Below, one piece after another: positions 1 through 9,195 of a stretch of 64,000 nt of DNA. Origin of the DNA: Tabrizicola sp. (GTDB taxonomy: Bacteria; Pseudomonadota; Alphaproteobacteria; Rhodobacterales; Rhodobacteraceae); contig NZ_JAUCZH010000002.1 in NCBI RefSeq assembly GCF_030373185.1, forward strand, positions 226,151-290,150. Direction: 5' to 3'. Every line of letters begins with the position of its first letter. The stretch's first letter is position 1. Made by a program: the position numbers and the translations under genes. The notes beneath the pieces were generated by a model. It saw only the letters and a program-made list of their open reading frames with translations. It ran no database searches and was not told the origin of the DNA.

Positions 1-1386
1 CTCCAAGACCGAGACCGGCACGCCCTGAAGGTCATGGAAATAGCGGATCATCAGGTTCTGCGCGGTGGTCAGCCGGTAGCCTGCACTGGCGCGCATGTCG
101 GACAGGGGCGTGAAATCTGCCGCCATGGCCTTGGCCGCCGCCTTGGCTGTTGCAAGGGTCCAGGGCTGGCCAACCAAAGCCGCCTCGGCCATGGCCGCGC
201 GTTTGGGGATGCCTGCCATGCCACCAAAGGCAATGCGCGCCGCTGTCACCCGGCCTGCGTCAACCGTCACGTTGAAGCAGCCGCAGACCGCCGAGATATC
301 CTGATCGAAGCGCTTCGAGATCTTGTAGCACCTGAGGCCAGGCGCATGGTCAGGGAAGGAGACGCCCGCCACGAATTCCCCCGGACGGCGGTCCTGCTTG
401 CGGTAGTCAAGGAAGAAATCCTCCAACGGCAGCGACCGCATCTCGTCGCCGCGCCGCAGATGCAGCGTGGCGCCAAGCGCGATCAGCGCCGGCGGTCCGT
501 CACCGATGGGCGAGCCATTCGCGATGTTGCCGCCGATGGTCGCGGCATTGCGCACCTGTTCGGATGCATAGCGCCGCAAAAGCTCGGCAAAGGACGGCAG
601 CAACCCGGCCACCGCGCTGCGCAGGGCCGCGATTGTCACGCCCGCGCCAACATGCAGCTGCCCGCCACGGCGTTCGATGCCTTGCAGGTCTTTCACCCCG
701 GCCAGAAAGGCGACCGGAGTCAGGTCTCGCACCTGCTTGGTGACCCAAAGACCCACATCCGTCGCCCCCGCGATCAGCGTGGCATCGGGGTTGGCCAGAT
801 ACCAGTCGGCCAGTTCATCGCTGTCGCGCGGGCTGAACCCGCCGGGGAGGCCGCCTGCCTCCCCGGACCCCACCGGGGATATTCGGGGAAGAGAAAGCGC
901 ATCAGCCGACATCCAGTCCGGCACCGGGGCGTTTGCAGCCACCTCTGCCGCCCGGATGATCGGCGCATAGCCGGTGCAGCGGCAAAGGTTGCCGGCAAGC
1001 TGGTCATCGTGATCGGAGGCCCCGTTCAGATGCGCCACCGCCATGCTGACGACAAAGCCGGGCGTGCAGAAGCCGCATTGCGACCCGTGATGCGCGACCA
1101 TTGCGTCCTGCACCGGGTGCATCTGACCGGCGGGACCAGAGATCCCCTCGACCGTCCTGACGGCCTTGCCGTCAAGCTGCGGCAGGAAGAGGATGCAGGC
1201 ATTCAGCGCCCGTGACCCTTCCGCATCGGTGACCATCACCGTGCAGGCGCCACAGTCGCCCTCATTGCAGCCTTCCTTGGTGCCGGTCAGGCCCCGCTCC
1301 TCGCGCAGCCAATCCAGCAGGGTCCGCGTTGGGGCACAGCCGTCAACCCGAACCGGCGTTCCGTTCAACAGAAACGCTACGCTCAT
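1..1386 (-). CDS. xdhA: Xanthine dehydrogenase small (FeS/FAD) subunit, 3' end at window edge
   Basis: Reading the minus strand from an ATG at 1386 gives 462 codons with no stop before base 1, so the gene runs off the window. The N-terminus carries the plant-type [2Fe-2S] set CNEGDCGAC (about residues 40-48) plus a Cys near 64. The second [2Fe-2S] domain follows with CGFCTPG and CRCTGY. After a linker comes a FAD-binding domain with an [21 protein letters not shown] stretch. This is the order of XdhA, which passes electrons from the molybdenum subunit XdhB to FAD and NAD+ during purine oxidation. The R. capsulatus subunit is about 460 residues, so little is probably missing. xdhB and xdhC would be expected just outside the window. 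Confidence 0.93.
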   Translation of the reverse strand, partial: MSVAFLLNGTPVRVDGCAPTRTLLDWLREERGLTGTKEGCNEGDCGACTVMVTDAEGSRALNACILFLPQLDGKAVRTVEGISGPAGQMHPVQDAMVAHHGSQCGFCTPGFVVSMAVAHLNGASDHDDQLAGNLCRCTGYAPIIRAAEVAANAPVPDWMSADALSLPRISPVGSGEAGGLPGGFSPRDSDELADWYLANPDATLIAGATDVGLWVTKQVRDLTPVAFLAGVKDLQGIERRGGQLHVGAGVTIAALRSAVAGLLPSFAELLRRYASEQVRNAATIGGNIANGSPIGDGPPALIALGATLHLRRGDEMRSLPLEDFFLDYRKQDRRPGEFVAGVSFPDHAPGLRCYKISKRFDQDISAVCGCFNVTVDAGRVTAARIAFGGMAGIPKRAAMAEAALVGQPWTLATAKAAAKAMAADFTPLSDMRASAGYRLTTAQNLMIRYFHDLQGVPVSVLE

Positions 1387-1638
1387 GTTACAGTCCGCCG
1401 CGGTCTCCCCGTTCAAGGCATTCTGCGTGGCCGCCCGATGCGGCGTAAAGCGGTCCACGCGCCCCACGGGTCTTGCGCCCGTTTTTCATTCAAACCATGA
1501 AGCGCAGGGCTTGGCCACATAGCAAGAACTACCTTTACCGTTTTCCCGAAAGCAGTTTCGCCTTTTGCCGAAAAGTTGGTCATTGGCAGGACGTCAGGCA
1601 GCCTTCCCCCGGCCCGGCTGCTTCGCTAGGCTGCGGGC

Positions 1639-4600
1639 ATGTCCAGCGCCCCCCGATTCATCCACCTTCGCACCCATACCGAACACTCGCTTCTGGAAGG
1701 TGCGGTGCCGGTCAAGAAACTGGTCGATCTCTGCAAGGCAGCATCCATGCCCGCCGTCGCCGTGACCGACACGAACAACATGTTCGCGGCATTGGAGTTT
1801 TCGGTCACCGCGATGGGCGCAGGGGTCCAGCCCATTGTCGGCTGTCAGATTGCCATCGCCCATGACCCCGCGCAACCGGGCGAAAAGCCGCGCGCGCCCG
1901 CACCAATCGTTCTCTTGGCGCAGGATGAGGCGGGTTACAGGAACCTGATGCGGCTGAACACGCGGCTTTACATCGACGGCGCGATGTCGGGCTCCGCGAA
2001 CCTGCCGCAGGTCACGGTGGACGAACTTGCCGCGCAGGCTGACGGGCTGATCTGCCTGACCGGTGGGCCTGATGGGCCGCTTGGACGTTTCCATGCCTCG
2101 GGGCAGAACGCCAAGGCACGCGCGCTGCTGGAACGCCTTGCCGCGATCTATCCGACCCGGCTTTATGTCGAGTTGCAACGCCATCCCGGCCCGGGCGGGC
2201 AATTGCCGGAAGCCGAGGCTCTTGCCGAACGCGGGGCCGTTGAGCTTGCCTATGAGCTGAACCTGCCACTGGTCGCCACCAATGATGTCTATTTCCCCAA
2301 ATCCGCCATGTATGAGGCGCATGACGCGCTGATCTGCATCGCGGAAGGTGCCTATGTCGATCAGCAGCAGCCCCGCCGCCGCCTGACCCCGCAGCACTAT
2401 TTCAAGTCCGAATCCGAAATGTGCGCGCTGTTCGCCGATCTGCCCGAGGCGCTGGAGAACACGGTCGAAATTGCCCGCCGCTGCGCCTTTGCGGTCAAGA
2501 AGCACGCGCCGATCCTGCCGAAATTCGCCGATGACGAGGTGCAGGAGTTGCGTCGTCAGGCCAATGCCGGGTTGCAGGCCCGGCTTGCCGTCATCCCCCA
2601 TTCCGCCACGCCCGACGAATACCAGGCCCGGCTTGATTTCGAACTTGGCATTATCGAGAAGATGGGCTTTCCCGGCTATTTCCTGATCGTGTCGGACTTC
2701 ATCAAATGGGCCAAGGACCATGGTATTCCCGTTGGCCCGGGCCGGGGTTCGGGGGCGGGTTCGCTGGTCGCCTATGCGCTGACCATCACCGACCTTGACC
2801 CTCTGCGCTATGCCCTGCTGTTCGAACGCTTTCTGAACCCCGAACGGGTTTCGATGCCCGACTTCGACATCGACTTCTGCATGGACCGCCGCGAAGAGGT
2901 GATTTCCTACGTTCAGGAAAAATACGGTCGTGACCGGGTGGCCCAGATCATCACCTTCGGCGCGCTTTTGTCGAAGGCCGCCGTGCGCGATGTGGGCCGG
3001 GTCTTGCAGATGTCTTATGGTCAGGTCGACAAGCTGTCGAAGATGATCCCGGTCGAAGGGGTGAAGCCCGTCAGCATCACCAAGGCGCTGGCGGATGAAC
3101 CCCGGCTGCGCGAAGCCGCGAAAGAGGAAGTTGTCGGCCGGCTTCTGGACTATGCCGCGCAGGTCGAGGGGCTGTATCGCAACGCCTCTACCCATGCCGC
3201 CGGGGTGGTGATCGGGGATCGCCCGCTGGATCAGCTGGTGCCGCTTTACCGAGACCCAAGGTCTGACATGCCCGCCACCCAGTTCAACATGAAATGGGTG
3301 GAAGCTGCGGGTCTGGTGAAGTTCGACTTTCTGGGCCTGAAGACCCTGACCGTGATCCAGAACGCGATGGACCTTCTTGCGCTGCGCGGCATCAGCTTCG
3401 ACATCAACCTCATCCCGCTGGACGACCAGCCGAGCTATGAACTTTACGCCGCCGCGCGCACTGTCGCCGTGTTTCAGGTGGAAAGCTCGGGCATGATGGA
3501 CGCGCTGCGCCGGATGAAGCCGACCTGTATCGAGGATATCGTGGCCCTTGTGGCGCTTTACCGCCCCGGCCCGATGGAAAACATCCCGACCTATTGCGAG
3601 GTGAAGAACGGCCTCAAGGATCTTGAATCGATCCATCCGACCATCGACCACATCCTTGCCGAAACCCAAGGCATCATCGTCTATCAGGAACAGGTGATGC
3701 AGATCGCGCAGGTCATGGCGGGCTATTCGCTTGGCGGCGCTGACCTCTTGCGCCGCGCGATGGGCAAGAAGAACCCCGAAGAAATGGCCCGCGAACGGCC
3801 GAAGTTCATTCAGGGCGCAAAGGCCACCCACAACATCGATGCGGCCAAGGCTGGCGAAGTCTTTGACCTGCTGGAGAAATTCGCCAACTACGGTTTCAAC
3901 AAGTCCCACGCTGCCGCCTATGCCGTGGTCAGCTACCAGACCGCCTATCTCAAAGCCAACTATCCGGCCGAGTTCATGGCGGCGGTGATGAACTGCGATA
4001 TCCACCTGACCGACAAGCTGGCGATCTACAAGCGCGAGGTGGACAAGCTTGGGCTGAAAACCATCGCGCCTTGCGTCAATGCCAGCCTTGCCACCTTTAC
4101 CGTGCGGGATGGCGCCATTGTCTACGGGCTTGGCGCGCTGAAGAACGTCGGCGTGGACGCAATGCAAATGATCGTGCGGGAACGTGGCGAACGCCCTTTC
4201 GCAACCCTGTTCGATTTCGCCCGCCGGGTGGACCTGAAGCGGGTGGGCAAGCGACCGCTTGAAATGCTGGCCCGCGCCGGTGCCTTTGACAACCTTTACC
4301 CGAACCGCGCCCGGGTATTCGAGGCCTTGGATGCCCTTGTCGCCTATTCCGCCGCGATCCACGAAGCCACGGCCTCGGCGCAGGTGTCGCTTTTTGGCAG
4401 CGCGGGTGCCGACATTCCCGAACCCCGCTTGCCGTTCCGCGATGACTGGTTGCCGGTGGAGCGCCTGGGCCACGAACATCAGGCCATCGGCTTCTACCTC
4501 TCGGGCCATCCGCTTGATGATTACATGTCGGCACTGCGCCGCAAGGACGTGAAGACCCTTGCCGAGGTGACGAGGCTTGCCGAACGTGGGCCGCTGATTG

Positions 4601-5082
4601 CCAAACTGGCCGGTTCCGTTTCCGCCCGGCAGGAACGCAAATCAGCCCGCGGCAACCGTTTTGCCTTCGTCCAGCTTTCCGACCCGACCGGCCTTTACGA
4701 AGTGACCTGCTTTTCCGAAGTGCTGGAGGCGTCGCGCGACCATCTTGATGCGGGCTGCAATGTAGTGCTGACCGTAAAGGCGGAACTCGAAGGCGAGACC
4801 CTGAAACTTCTGGCCCAGTCTGTCGCGCCGATCGACGCCGTGGCGGATCAGGCCGGCGCGCTGGCGATCCGCATCCATCTGTCGCTGCCCGAAGCCATCC
4901 CGTCACTGGCCGCCCTTCTGGCGCGCGTCGATGGCCGGACGCGGGCGCAGGTGACGCTTTGCGTGACCGACCCGACCGGGCGGGAAATCGATCTGGAGCT
5001 GCCCGAGCCTTACCCCGTCACCCCGCAGATCAAGGGGGCAATCAAGGCGATGCGCGGGGTTCTTGCTGTCGAGGATCTTTGA
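1639..5082 (+). CDS. dnaE: DNA polymerase III alpha subunit (replicative polymerase)
   Basis: The 1147-residue protein has the DnaE1 layout. An N-terminal PHP domain (FIHLRTHTEHSLLEGAV at the start) is followed by the polymerase core with GPGRGSGAGSLVAYAL. The acidic motif PDFDIDFC supplies the candidate catalytic aspartates D408 and D410. An internal clamp-binding pentapeptide QVSLF lies near residue 915, close to the QADMF position in E. coli DnaE. An OB-fold domain with KLAGSVSARQERKS follows, then a C-terminal tail. It is the catalytic chain of the replisome. It stands alone, with xdhA divergent upstream and soxT convergent downstream. The ATG at 1639 puts the PHP motif at the usual distance from the N-terminus, although no strong ribosome site is visible. 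Confidence 0.97.
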   Translation: MSSAPRFIHLRTHTEHSLLEGAVPVKKLVDLCKAASMPAVAVTDTNNMFAALEFSVTAMGAGVQPIVGCQIAIAHDPAQPGEKPRAPAPIVLLAQDEAGYRNLMRLNTRLYIDGAMSGSANLPQVTVDELAAQADGLICLTGGPDGPLGRFHASGQNAKARALLERLAAIYPTRLYVELQRHPGPGGQLPEAEALAERGAVELAYELNLPLVATNDVYFPKSAMYEAHDALICIAEGAYVDQQQPRRRLTPQHYFKSESEMCALFADLPEALENTVEIARRCAFAVKKHAPILPKFADDEVQELRRQANAGLQARLAVIPHSATPDEYQARLDFELGIIEKMGFPGYFLIVSDFIKWAKDHGIPVGPGRGSGAGSLVAYALTITDLDPLRYALLFERFLNPERVSMPDFDIDFCMDRREEVISYVQEKYGRDRVAQIITFGALLSKAAVRDVGRVLQMSYGQVDKLSKMIPVEGVKPVSITKALADEPRLREAAKEEVVGRLLDYAAQVEGLYRNASTHAAGVVIGDRPLDQLVPLYRDPRSDMPATQFNMKWVEAAGLVKFDFLGLKTLTVIQNAMDLLALRGISFDINLIPLDDQPSYELYAAARTVAVFQVESSGMMDALRRMKPTCIEDIVALVALYRPGPMENIPTYCEVKNGLKDLESIHPTIDHILAETQGIIVYQEQVMQIAQVMAGYSLGGADLLRRAMGKKNPEEMARERPKFIQGAKATHNIDAAKAGEVFDLLEKFANYGFNKSHAAAYAVVSYQTAYLKANYPAEFMAAVMNCDIHLTDKLAIYKREVDKLGLKTIAPCVNASLATFTVRDGAIVYGLGALKNVGVDAMQMIVRERGERPFATLFDFARRVDLKRVGKRPLEMLARAGAFDNLYPNRARVFEALDALVAYSAAIHEATASAQVSLFGSAGADIPEPRLPFRDDWLPVERLGHEHQAIGFYLSGHPLDDYMSALRRKDVKTLAEVTRLAERGPLIAKLAGSVSARQERKSARGNRFAFVQLSDPTGLYEVTCFSEVLEASRDHLDAGCNVVLTVKAELEGETLKLLAQSVAPIDAVADQAGALAIRIHLSLPEAIPSLAALLARVDGRTRAQVTLCVTDPTGREIDLELPEPYPVTPQIKGAIKAMRGVLAVEDL

Positions 5083-5210
5083 CCGGGCGCCGGGCGGGCG
5101 GGGTGAATGGGTATGGCTTTCATCGCAAGCTGGTGTTGGGCCAATGCTGCGAACCCCCTCCGGCAGCAACGCCAAGACCTCATCAAACAGCCCGGCAGTC
5201 CCGAGGACAC

Positions 5211-5274
5211 AATTTCACTGGGCCACAATTTCATTGGGCAAGAATTTCACTCGGGCTGAAGTTCACTCGGGCTG
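5211..5274. repeat. Four tandem 16-bp degenerate repeats
   Basis: Four consecutive 16-bp units occupy 5211-5226, 5227-5242, 5243-5258 and 5259-5274. They read aatttcactgggccac, aatttcattgggcaag, aatttcactcgggctg and aagttcactcgggctg. They lie in the convergent gap between dnaE and soxT, and the last unit covers the soxT stop codon (5263-5265), so the array forms the last few codons of that gene. The units are too short and AT-biased at one end to look like coding repeats. No hairpin typical of a terminator is seen. Function unknown. Confidence 0.8.
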
Positions 5275-6309
5275 AAAACCGGCGATAAGGCGGCTCAGTC
5301 CGACCAGCGCGCCGCAGGCGATGGCAATCAGCGTGACCGGGCCGGACCAGGCGAGCGTGGCAAAGCCGGTGACGCCCTGACCGACTGAACAGCCCATCGC
5401 CACGACGCCACCGATTCCCATCAAAGCGGCACCGCCGACCTGACGGCCCAACTCGCGCGGATCCTCACAGGCTTCCCAGCGGAACATCCCCCGGATCATC
5501 GAGCCGATCAGCGCCCCGGCCATGACGCCGACGACCGAACCGACCGAAAAGGTGATTCCGCCAGCAGTGGAGGTCATCAGGAAGATCAGCGTCCGGCCGA
5601 CGGGCGCCGTGAAGGATGGCCCTTCGACCGTCACCTGGCCCAGACTTTCAGCTGCAAGCCAGCTTGTCCCCAGAAAGCTCCACGCCACGGCAAGGCCCGC
5701 TGCGACGCCCCAGGCGATCATGCCCGGTTTCTGCCGCAGCCCGGCATGTGACAACGCCCAGACCAGAAAGCCCGCCGCGATGGCCGCGATCACCAAGACG
5801 GGCGGCAGCCCCAGGCGCCCGAGGTCGTGAACGATCCCGTGCGGCCCGATCGCATCGGGCTGCGGGAACAGCATCACCCGCAGGGGCGCAAGCGGGCCAG
5901 ACAGGGCGATGAAGCCGAAGATTCCCATCACCACCACCACGACCAATGACCGCATATCGCCGCCGCCAAACCGCACCAGCGCGCCAAAGCCGCAGTTTCC
6001 GGCCAGCGCCATGCCATAGCCAAAGACCAGCCCCCCGACGATCGAGCCCAGCACGTTCCATTGCAGCGCGTGGTAGAAGGTCGCCGACAGGTCGATGACT
6101 CCGACCATCGCCCCTGCCTGCGTGGCAAGGATCGCCACCGCCAGCACTATGCCCCAAAGCCGCATCCGCGTCTGGTCGCGACCATAGACTGCCGCTTCCA
6201 AAGCCCCCAGCGTGCAAAAATCCCCCAGCCGCGCTGCAAGGCCAAGCACCAGCCCGCCTGCAAGACCAACAAGTGCCGCAAGTACCCCGATCGGAACCGT
6301 ATCCAGCAT
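5263..6309 (-). CDS. soxT: YeeE/YedE-family sulfur-compound transporter (SoxT)
   Basis: This is a 348-residue polytopic membrane protein of the YeeE/YedE (DUF395, TsuA-like) family. Family cysteine and glycine motifs are visible: LAARLGDFCTLGALEAA near the N-terminus, GMALAGNCGFGALVRFGGGD in the middle, and AMGCSVGQGVTGF near the C-terminus. TsuA-type members import thiosulfate or related sulfur species through persulfide chemistry on conserved cysteines. In sox loci the homologue is called SoxT and influences induction. The start at 6309 is preferred over 6363 because GGAGGAGGC precedes it and residues 1-18 of the longer ORF are polar and non-family. It lies 19 bp after soxR on the same strand, so co-transcription is likely. 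Confidence 0.85.
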   Translation of the reverse strand: MLDTVPIGVLAALVGLAGGLVLGLAARLGDFCTLGALEAAVYGRDQTRMRLWGIVLAVAILATQAGAMVGVIDLSATFYHALQWNVLGSIVGGLVFGYGMALAGNCGFGALVRFGGGDMRSLVVVVVMGIFGFIALSGPLAPLRVMLFPQPDAIGPHGIVHDLGRLGLPPVLVIAAIAAGFLVWALSHAGLRQKPGMIAWGVAAGLAVAWSFLGTSWLAAESLGQVTVEGPSFTAPVGRTLIFLMTSTAGGITFSVGSVVGVMAGALIGSMIRGMFRWEACEDPRELGRQVGGAALMGIGGVVAMGCSVGQGVTGFATLAWSGPVTLIAIACGALVGLSRLIAGFQPE

Positions 6310-6328
6310 TCGTGCCTCCTCCAACCGT

Positions 6329-6718
6329 TCAGCCGCGTCTGGCTGTATCGAACAACCGCGCAAGAACCTCGATCATTTCGGTGACCTTGGGGTCAAGCAA
6401 CGAATAAAAGATGGCCTGTCCCTCGCGCCGCGCGCTGACCAGCCCCTCCAGCCGTAGCCGTGCCAACTGCTGACTGACGATAGCCTGCCGTGCCGACAGA
6501 AGGTTTTCAAGCTCGGTCACACTTTTTGGCCCGGTCCGCAGATGACACAGGATCATGAGCCGTCCGTCATGCCCCATCGCCTTCAACAGCGTCGAGGCTT
6601 CCTCAGCGCAGGCAACCAGCCCGCGCAGGTCGGGAAGCCCCTCCCCCGCCGCGGTGTCCCAGTCTTCTGTCGGTTGCTGTCCTTGGATTGACAATCGTCT
6701 GCCCCGGTATTCCCCCAT
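6329..6718 (-). CDS. soxR: ArsR-family sulfur-responsive repressor SoxR
   Basis: A 129-residue winged-helix protein of the ArsR/SmtB family. The helix-turn-helix is around residues 65-95 (SVTELENLLSARQAIVSQQL) and the wing follows (ARREGQAIFYSL). Position between soxT and soxS, upstream of divergent soxV, identifies it as the sox repressor. SoxR/SqrR/BigR relatives sense persulfides with two cysteines about 66 residues apart. Here the first is present in ILCHL (Cys58), but the place expected for the second, in the C-terminal helix (RLFD, residue 124), is Asp. Another Cys is at position 37. The start at 6718 is the only reasonable ATG, with a weak ribosome site. An in-frame TTG nine codons later is an alternative. 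Confidence 0.85.
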   Translation of the reverse strand: MGEYRGRRLSIQGQQPTEDWDTAAGEGLPDLRGLVACAEEASTLLKAMGHDGRLMILCHLRTGPKSVTELENLLSARQAIVSQQLARLRLEGLVSARREGQAIFYSLLDPKVTEMIEVLARLFDTARRG

Positions 6719-6822
6719 TTTCCGTTATGGCGTGCGCTTTGCCGAAAGGGCAACCCGTCTTGGGCCAACGGGTCGCGTTTGGCTGGCTTGCGTGGTTGAC
6801 AGGCCATAGCAGCGCCCAGGTC

Positions 6823-7182
6823 TTAGTCTGTCGCAGCGTCCTTGATCATGCCGGCCAGAAGCGGCCAGAAGAAATCTTCACCCGGATAACCCTCGATGCG
6901 GTCGGTCTCGACCCCATCCTCGACCAGAACAAAGGTCGGGGTGAACACCGGGTGCGAGACGACCACCAACCCTTCGGGCAAGGGATCGCGCAGTTGCAGA
7001 CGGCGCAAGGGCGCGGCCATGCCCTCTACCGTCAGGGGATATTCCGGTGCCACCTCTTCGTTCCAGCGCGCGCAGTAGATGCAGCCCGGCTGTTCGAACA
7101 TCAAAAGCTGCAAGTCCTGCGCCGGCACCCCACCCGCGGACAGCGTCAGAAACGGCAGCGACAAAAGCAGACGGGACACCAC
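6823..7182 (-). CDS. soxS: Periplasmic thioredoxin-like protein SoxS
   Basis: A 119-residue exported protein with a short N-terminal signal sequence ending near PAQ. The thioredoxin-type active site EQPGCIYCARWNEE gives the CxxC pair, and FTPTFVLVEDG carries the cis-Pro loop. SoxS in Paracoccus is a periplasmic thiol reductase that keeps SoxY and other Sox proteins active. The start is GTG at 7182, followed by another GTG, with GAGG about ten bases upstream. It is divergent from soxV across an 85-bp regulatory gap and precedes soxR on the same strand. Confidence 0.87.
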   Translation of the reverse strand: MVSRLLLSLPFLTLSAGGVPAQDLQLLMFEQPGCIYCARWNEEVAPEYPLTVEGMAAPLRRLQLRDPLPEGLVVVSHPVFTPTFVLVEDGVETDRIEGYPGEDFFWPLLAGMIKDAATD

Positions 7183-7267
7183 GTTGACAGCCTCATAGAA
7201 ACATAGAACTATCGTAATCTACCTTTGCCTTTCCGGCAAGGAAGCGCTTCCCGGAGGAGAAGGGACG
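7183..7267. promoter_or_regulatory. soxS-soxV divergent promoter region, probable SoxR target
   Basis: The 85-bp gap between divergent soxS and soxV contains the most AT-rich stretch nearby. A short inverted repeat ATAG-AA-CTAT lies at 7203-7212. In Paracoccus pantotrophus SoxR binds the corresponding soxS-soxV gap, so this is the expected operator. The same ATAG/CTAT half-sites recur in the soxW-soxX gap (8604-8623). The operator assignment is inference. The soxV ribosome site GGAGGAG is at the right edge. Confidence 0.45.
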
Positions 7268-8005
7268 ATGCTTGACATCACATTCGGCGGTGCGGCACTG
7301 GCGGGGCTTCTGTCCTTTCTGTCACCGTGCATCCTGCCGATGGTGCCGTTCTACCTGTCCTACATGGCGGGCCTTTCGGTAAAGGAACTGCGCGACGGCG
7401 ACACTATCGCCCCCGGCGCACGCAGGCGGCTGGTGGTTCAGGCATTGGCCTTTGCCATCGGGGTCACGACGATCTTTGTGCTGCTAGGCCTTGGGGCCAC
7501 CGCATTGGGCCGCAGCTTTGCCCAATGGCGCGAACCCCTGTCCTATGTCGCGGCGGCGGTCCTGATCCTGTTCGGTCTGCATTTCCTTGGGGTTTTCCGA
7601 ATCGGGTTCCTCTACCGCGAGGCCAGGGTCGACAGCACCGCCAACCCCCGCACTCTGGCCGGGGCCTATGTCATGGGCCTTGCCTTCGGCTTTGGCTGGA
7701 CACCCTGCGTCGGCCCGGCGCTGGCCGCGATCCTCATGGTTGCCTCCGGGATGGGTGATATCTGGCGCGGCGGGGCGCTTTTGCTGGTGTTCGGGCTGTC
7801 GATGACCCTGCCTTTCGTGCTGGTGTCCTTTTTCGCCGGGCCGTTCCTGGGCTGGGTGGCCCGGCACCGCGCCCTGATGGGCCATGTCGAAAAGGCAATG
7901 GGCGTGATGCTGATCCTGTTCGGCATCCTGATCGCCACCAATTCCGTCAACCTGATCGCAGACTGGATGATCCGCAATTTCGACTGGTCCGCGACCCTGA
8001 AATGA
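7268..8005 (+). CDS. soxV: CcdA/DsbD-type thiol transporter SoxV
   Basis: A 245-residue protein with six hydrophobic segments and the two CcdA-family proline-cysteine motifs, LSPCILPMVPFYLSYMAG and GFGWTPCVGPALAAIL. CcdA-type proteins carry reducing equivalents from cytoplasmic thioredoxin across the membrane. In sox clusters SoxV hands them to periplasmic SoxW and SoxS. The ATG at 7268 follows GGAGGAGAAGGG. It overlaps the longest frame of soxW but ends 11 bp before the chosen soxW start. Confidence 0.93.
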   Translation: MLDITFGGAALAGLLSFLSPCILPMVPFYLSYMAGLSVKELRDGDTIAPGARRRLVVQALAFAIGVTTIFVLLGLGATALGRSFAQWREPLSYVAAAVLILFGLHFLGVFRIGFLYREARVDSTANPRTLAGAYVMGLAFGFGWTPCVGPALAAILMVASGMGDIWRGGALLLVFGLSMTLPFVLVSFFAGPFLGWVARHRALMGHVEKAMGVMLILFGILIATNSVNLIADWMIRNFDWSATLK

Positions 8006-8016
8006 AAGGAGATACC

Positions 8017-8574
8017 ATGCTGCGCGCCCTTGCACTTGCTGCTGCGATGCTGCTGCCCCTGCCCGCCTTCGCCGTCGAACTTGGCGATGACGGGCTGCAC
8101 AAACCCGCATGGCTGCGCGAGACCTTCAAGGATCTGCACGACGACCTTGCCGAGGCCAATGCCGAGGGCAAACGCCTGCTGGTGATATTTGAGCAGCGCG
8201 GTTGCATCTACTGCACCGAGATGCACGAAAAAGTCCTTTCCGATCCGGCGATCGAAAAGCTGATCGTTGACCACTACTTCGTCGTCCAGATGAACCTTTT
8301 CGGCGATGTCGAGGTGACAGACTTCGACGGCACGACACTTTCGGAAAAGGAAATGGCAATGCGCTGGGGGGTGATGTTCACCCCGACCCTGATCTTCCTA
8401 CCCGAGGAAGTTGCCGAAGACACCACAGCCGCGGACGCCGCCGTGGCGATAATGCCGGGATCATTCGGCAAGGGTACGACCGAGGCGCTGCTGATCTGGG
8501 TCCGCGATCACATCTACGAAAACGGCGAAAACTTCCAGAAATTCGTGGCCGAAAAAATGATTGGCGAAAATTGA
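8017..8574 (+). CDS. soxW: Periplasmic thioredoxin SoxW
   Basis: A 185-residue exported thioredoxin-fold protein. Its signal peptide (MLRALALAAAMLLPLPAFA) is followed by the active site EQRGCIYCTEMHEKV. The C-terminal part resembles the thioredoxin-2/SoxW family with a cis-Pro loop at MFTPTLIFL. It probably accepts electrons from SoxV and reduces periplasmic disulfides or persulfides. The ATG at 8017 is preferred to 8002 because AAAGGAGA sits at the right distance and the signal peptide then starts at residue 1. SoxV and SoxW are almost certainly one transcript. Confidence 0.92.
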   Translation: MLRALALAAAMLLPLPAFAVELGDDGLHKPAWLRETFKDLHDDLAEANAEGKRLLVIFEQRGCIYCTEMHEKVLSDPAIEKLIVDHYFVVQMNLFGDVEVTDFDGTTLSEKEMAMRWGVMFTPTLIFLPEEVAEDTTAADAAVAIMPGSFGKGTTEALLIWVRDHIYENGENFQKFVAEKMIGEN

Positions 8575-8687
8575 CGCCCGTCAATGTATCTCGATTTATA
8601 TGGATATAGTATTTCTCCTATATTTTGCTTGCTCGGTAAATGATTCCCCCTCATAATCGTATGCGGAGGAATACTGGGAGGAAGACG
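8575..8687. promoter_or_regulatory. soxW-soxX intergenic promoter/operator region
   Basis: An AT-rich 113-bp gap in an otherwise GC-rich operon. It contains an inverted repeat with arms ATATAG (8604-8609) and CTATAT (8618-8623) separated by 8 bp. In P. pantotrophus the matching gap holds a SoxR site and the promoter for the structural sox genes, which fits here. A strong GGGAGGAAG ribosome site for soxX ends the gap. The exact operator is unproven. Confidence 0.5.
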
Positions 8688-9161
8688 ATGATGCGCCAGA
8701 TTTGCCTGGTGGCCGTGCTGAGCATGTCTCTCGCGACCCCAGCCCTGACCGAAACGGCACCGAAGGAAGTGCAGTTCCACGAGGGTAAAGTTGAAGCTTC
8801 GCTGAGCGGTCAGCCTGGCGATCCCGCGAACGGGATCAAGGTGATGACAACCGCAGCACTTGGCAATTGCGTGGCTTGCCACACGATTGCCGCCCTGCCT
8901 GAGGTGCAGTTCCCGGGCGACATCGCCCCGCCACTCGACGGCGTTGCCGACCGATGGAGCGAGGCGGAACTGCGTGGGATTGTAGCCAATGCCAAGATGA
9001 CGTTCGACGGCAGTTTCATGCCGGCATTCTACAAGACCGAAGGCTTCATCCGCCCCGGTGGCGGCTACAGTGGCAAGGCGCCCGATGGTGACCTGCCCCC
9101 GATCCTGACCGGCCAGCAGATCGAGGATGTGGTTGCCTACCTTCTTACCCTCAAGGAATGA
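8688..9161 (+). CDS. soxX: Sulfur-oxidising cytochrome c SoxX
   Basis: A 157-residue periplasmic monohaem cytochrome c with a signal peptide ending near ATPALTE. One haem-binding motif, CVACH, is visible, and a probable Met ligand lies in SFMPAFY. SoxX pairs with SoxA to form the SoxAX complex, which oxidatively couples thiosulfate to the SoxY carrier cysteine. The ATG at 8688 has GGGAGGAAG just upstream. A second ATG at 8691 would also work. It opens the structural operon soxXYZABCDEF. Confidence 0.93.
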   Translation: MMRQICLVAVLSMSLATPALTETAPKEVQFHEGKVEASLSGQPGDPANGIKVMTTAALGNCVACHTIAALPEVQFPGDIAPPLDGVADRWSEAELRGIVANAKMTFDGSFMPAFYKTEGFIRPGGGYSGKAPDGDLPPILTGQQIEDVVAYLLTLKE

Positions 9162-9195
9162 CGGGCATCGGCCCCAGACAGACAGGAGATTTCCC

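Noticed and set aside
1594..4509. 971-codon open frame on the minus strand
   Set aside because: It lies antisense to dnaE, has no recognisable domain, and such frames are common opposite GC-rich coding DNA.
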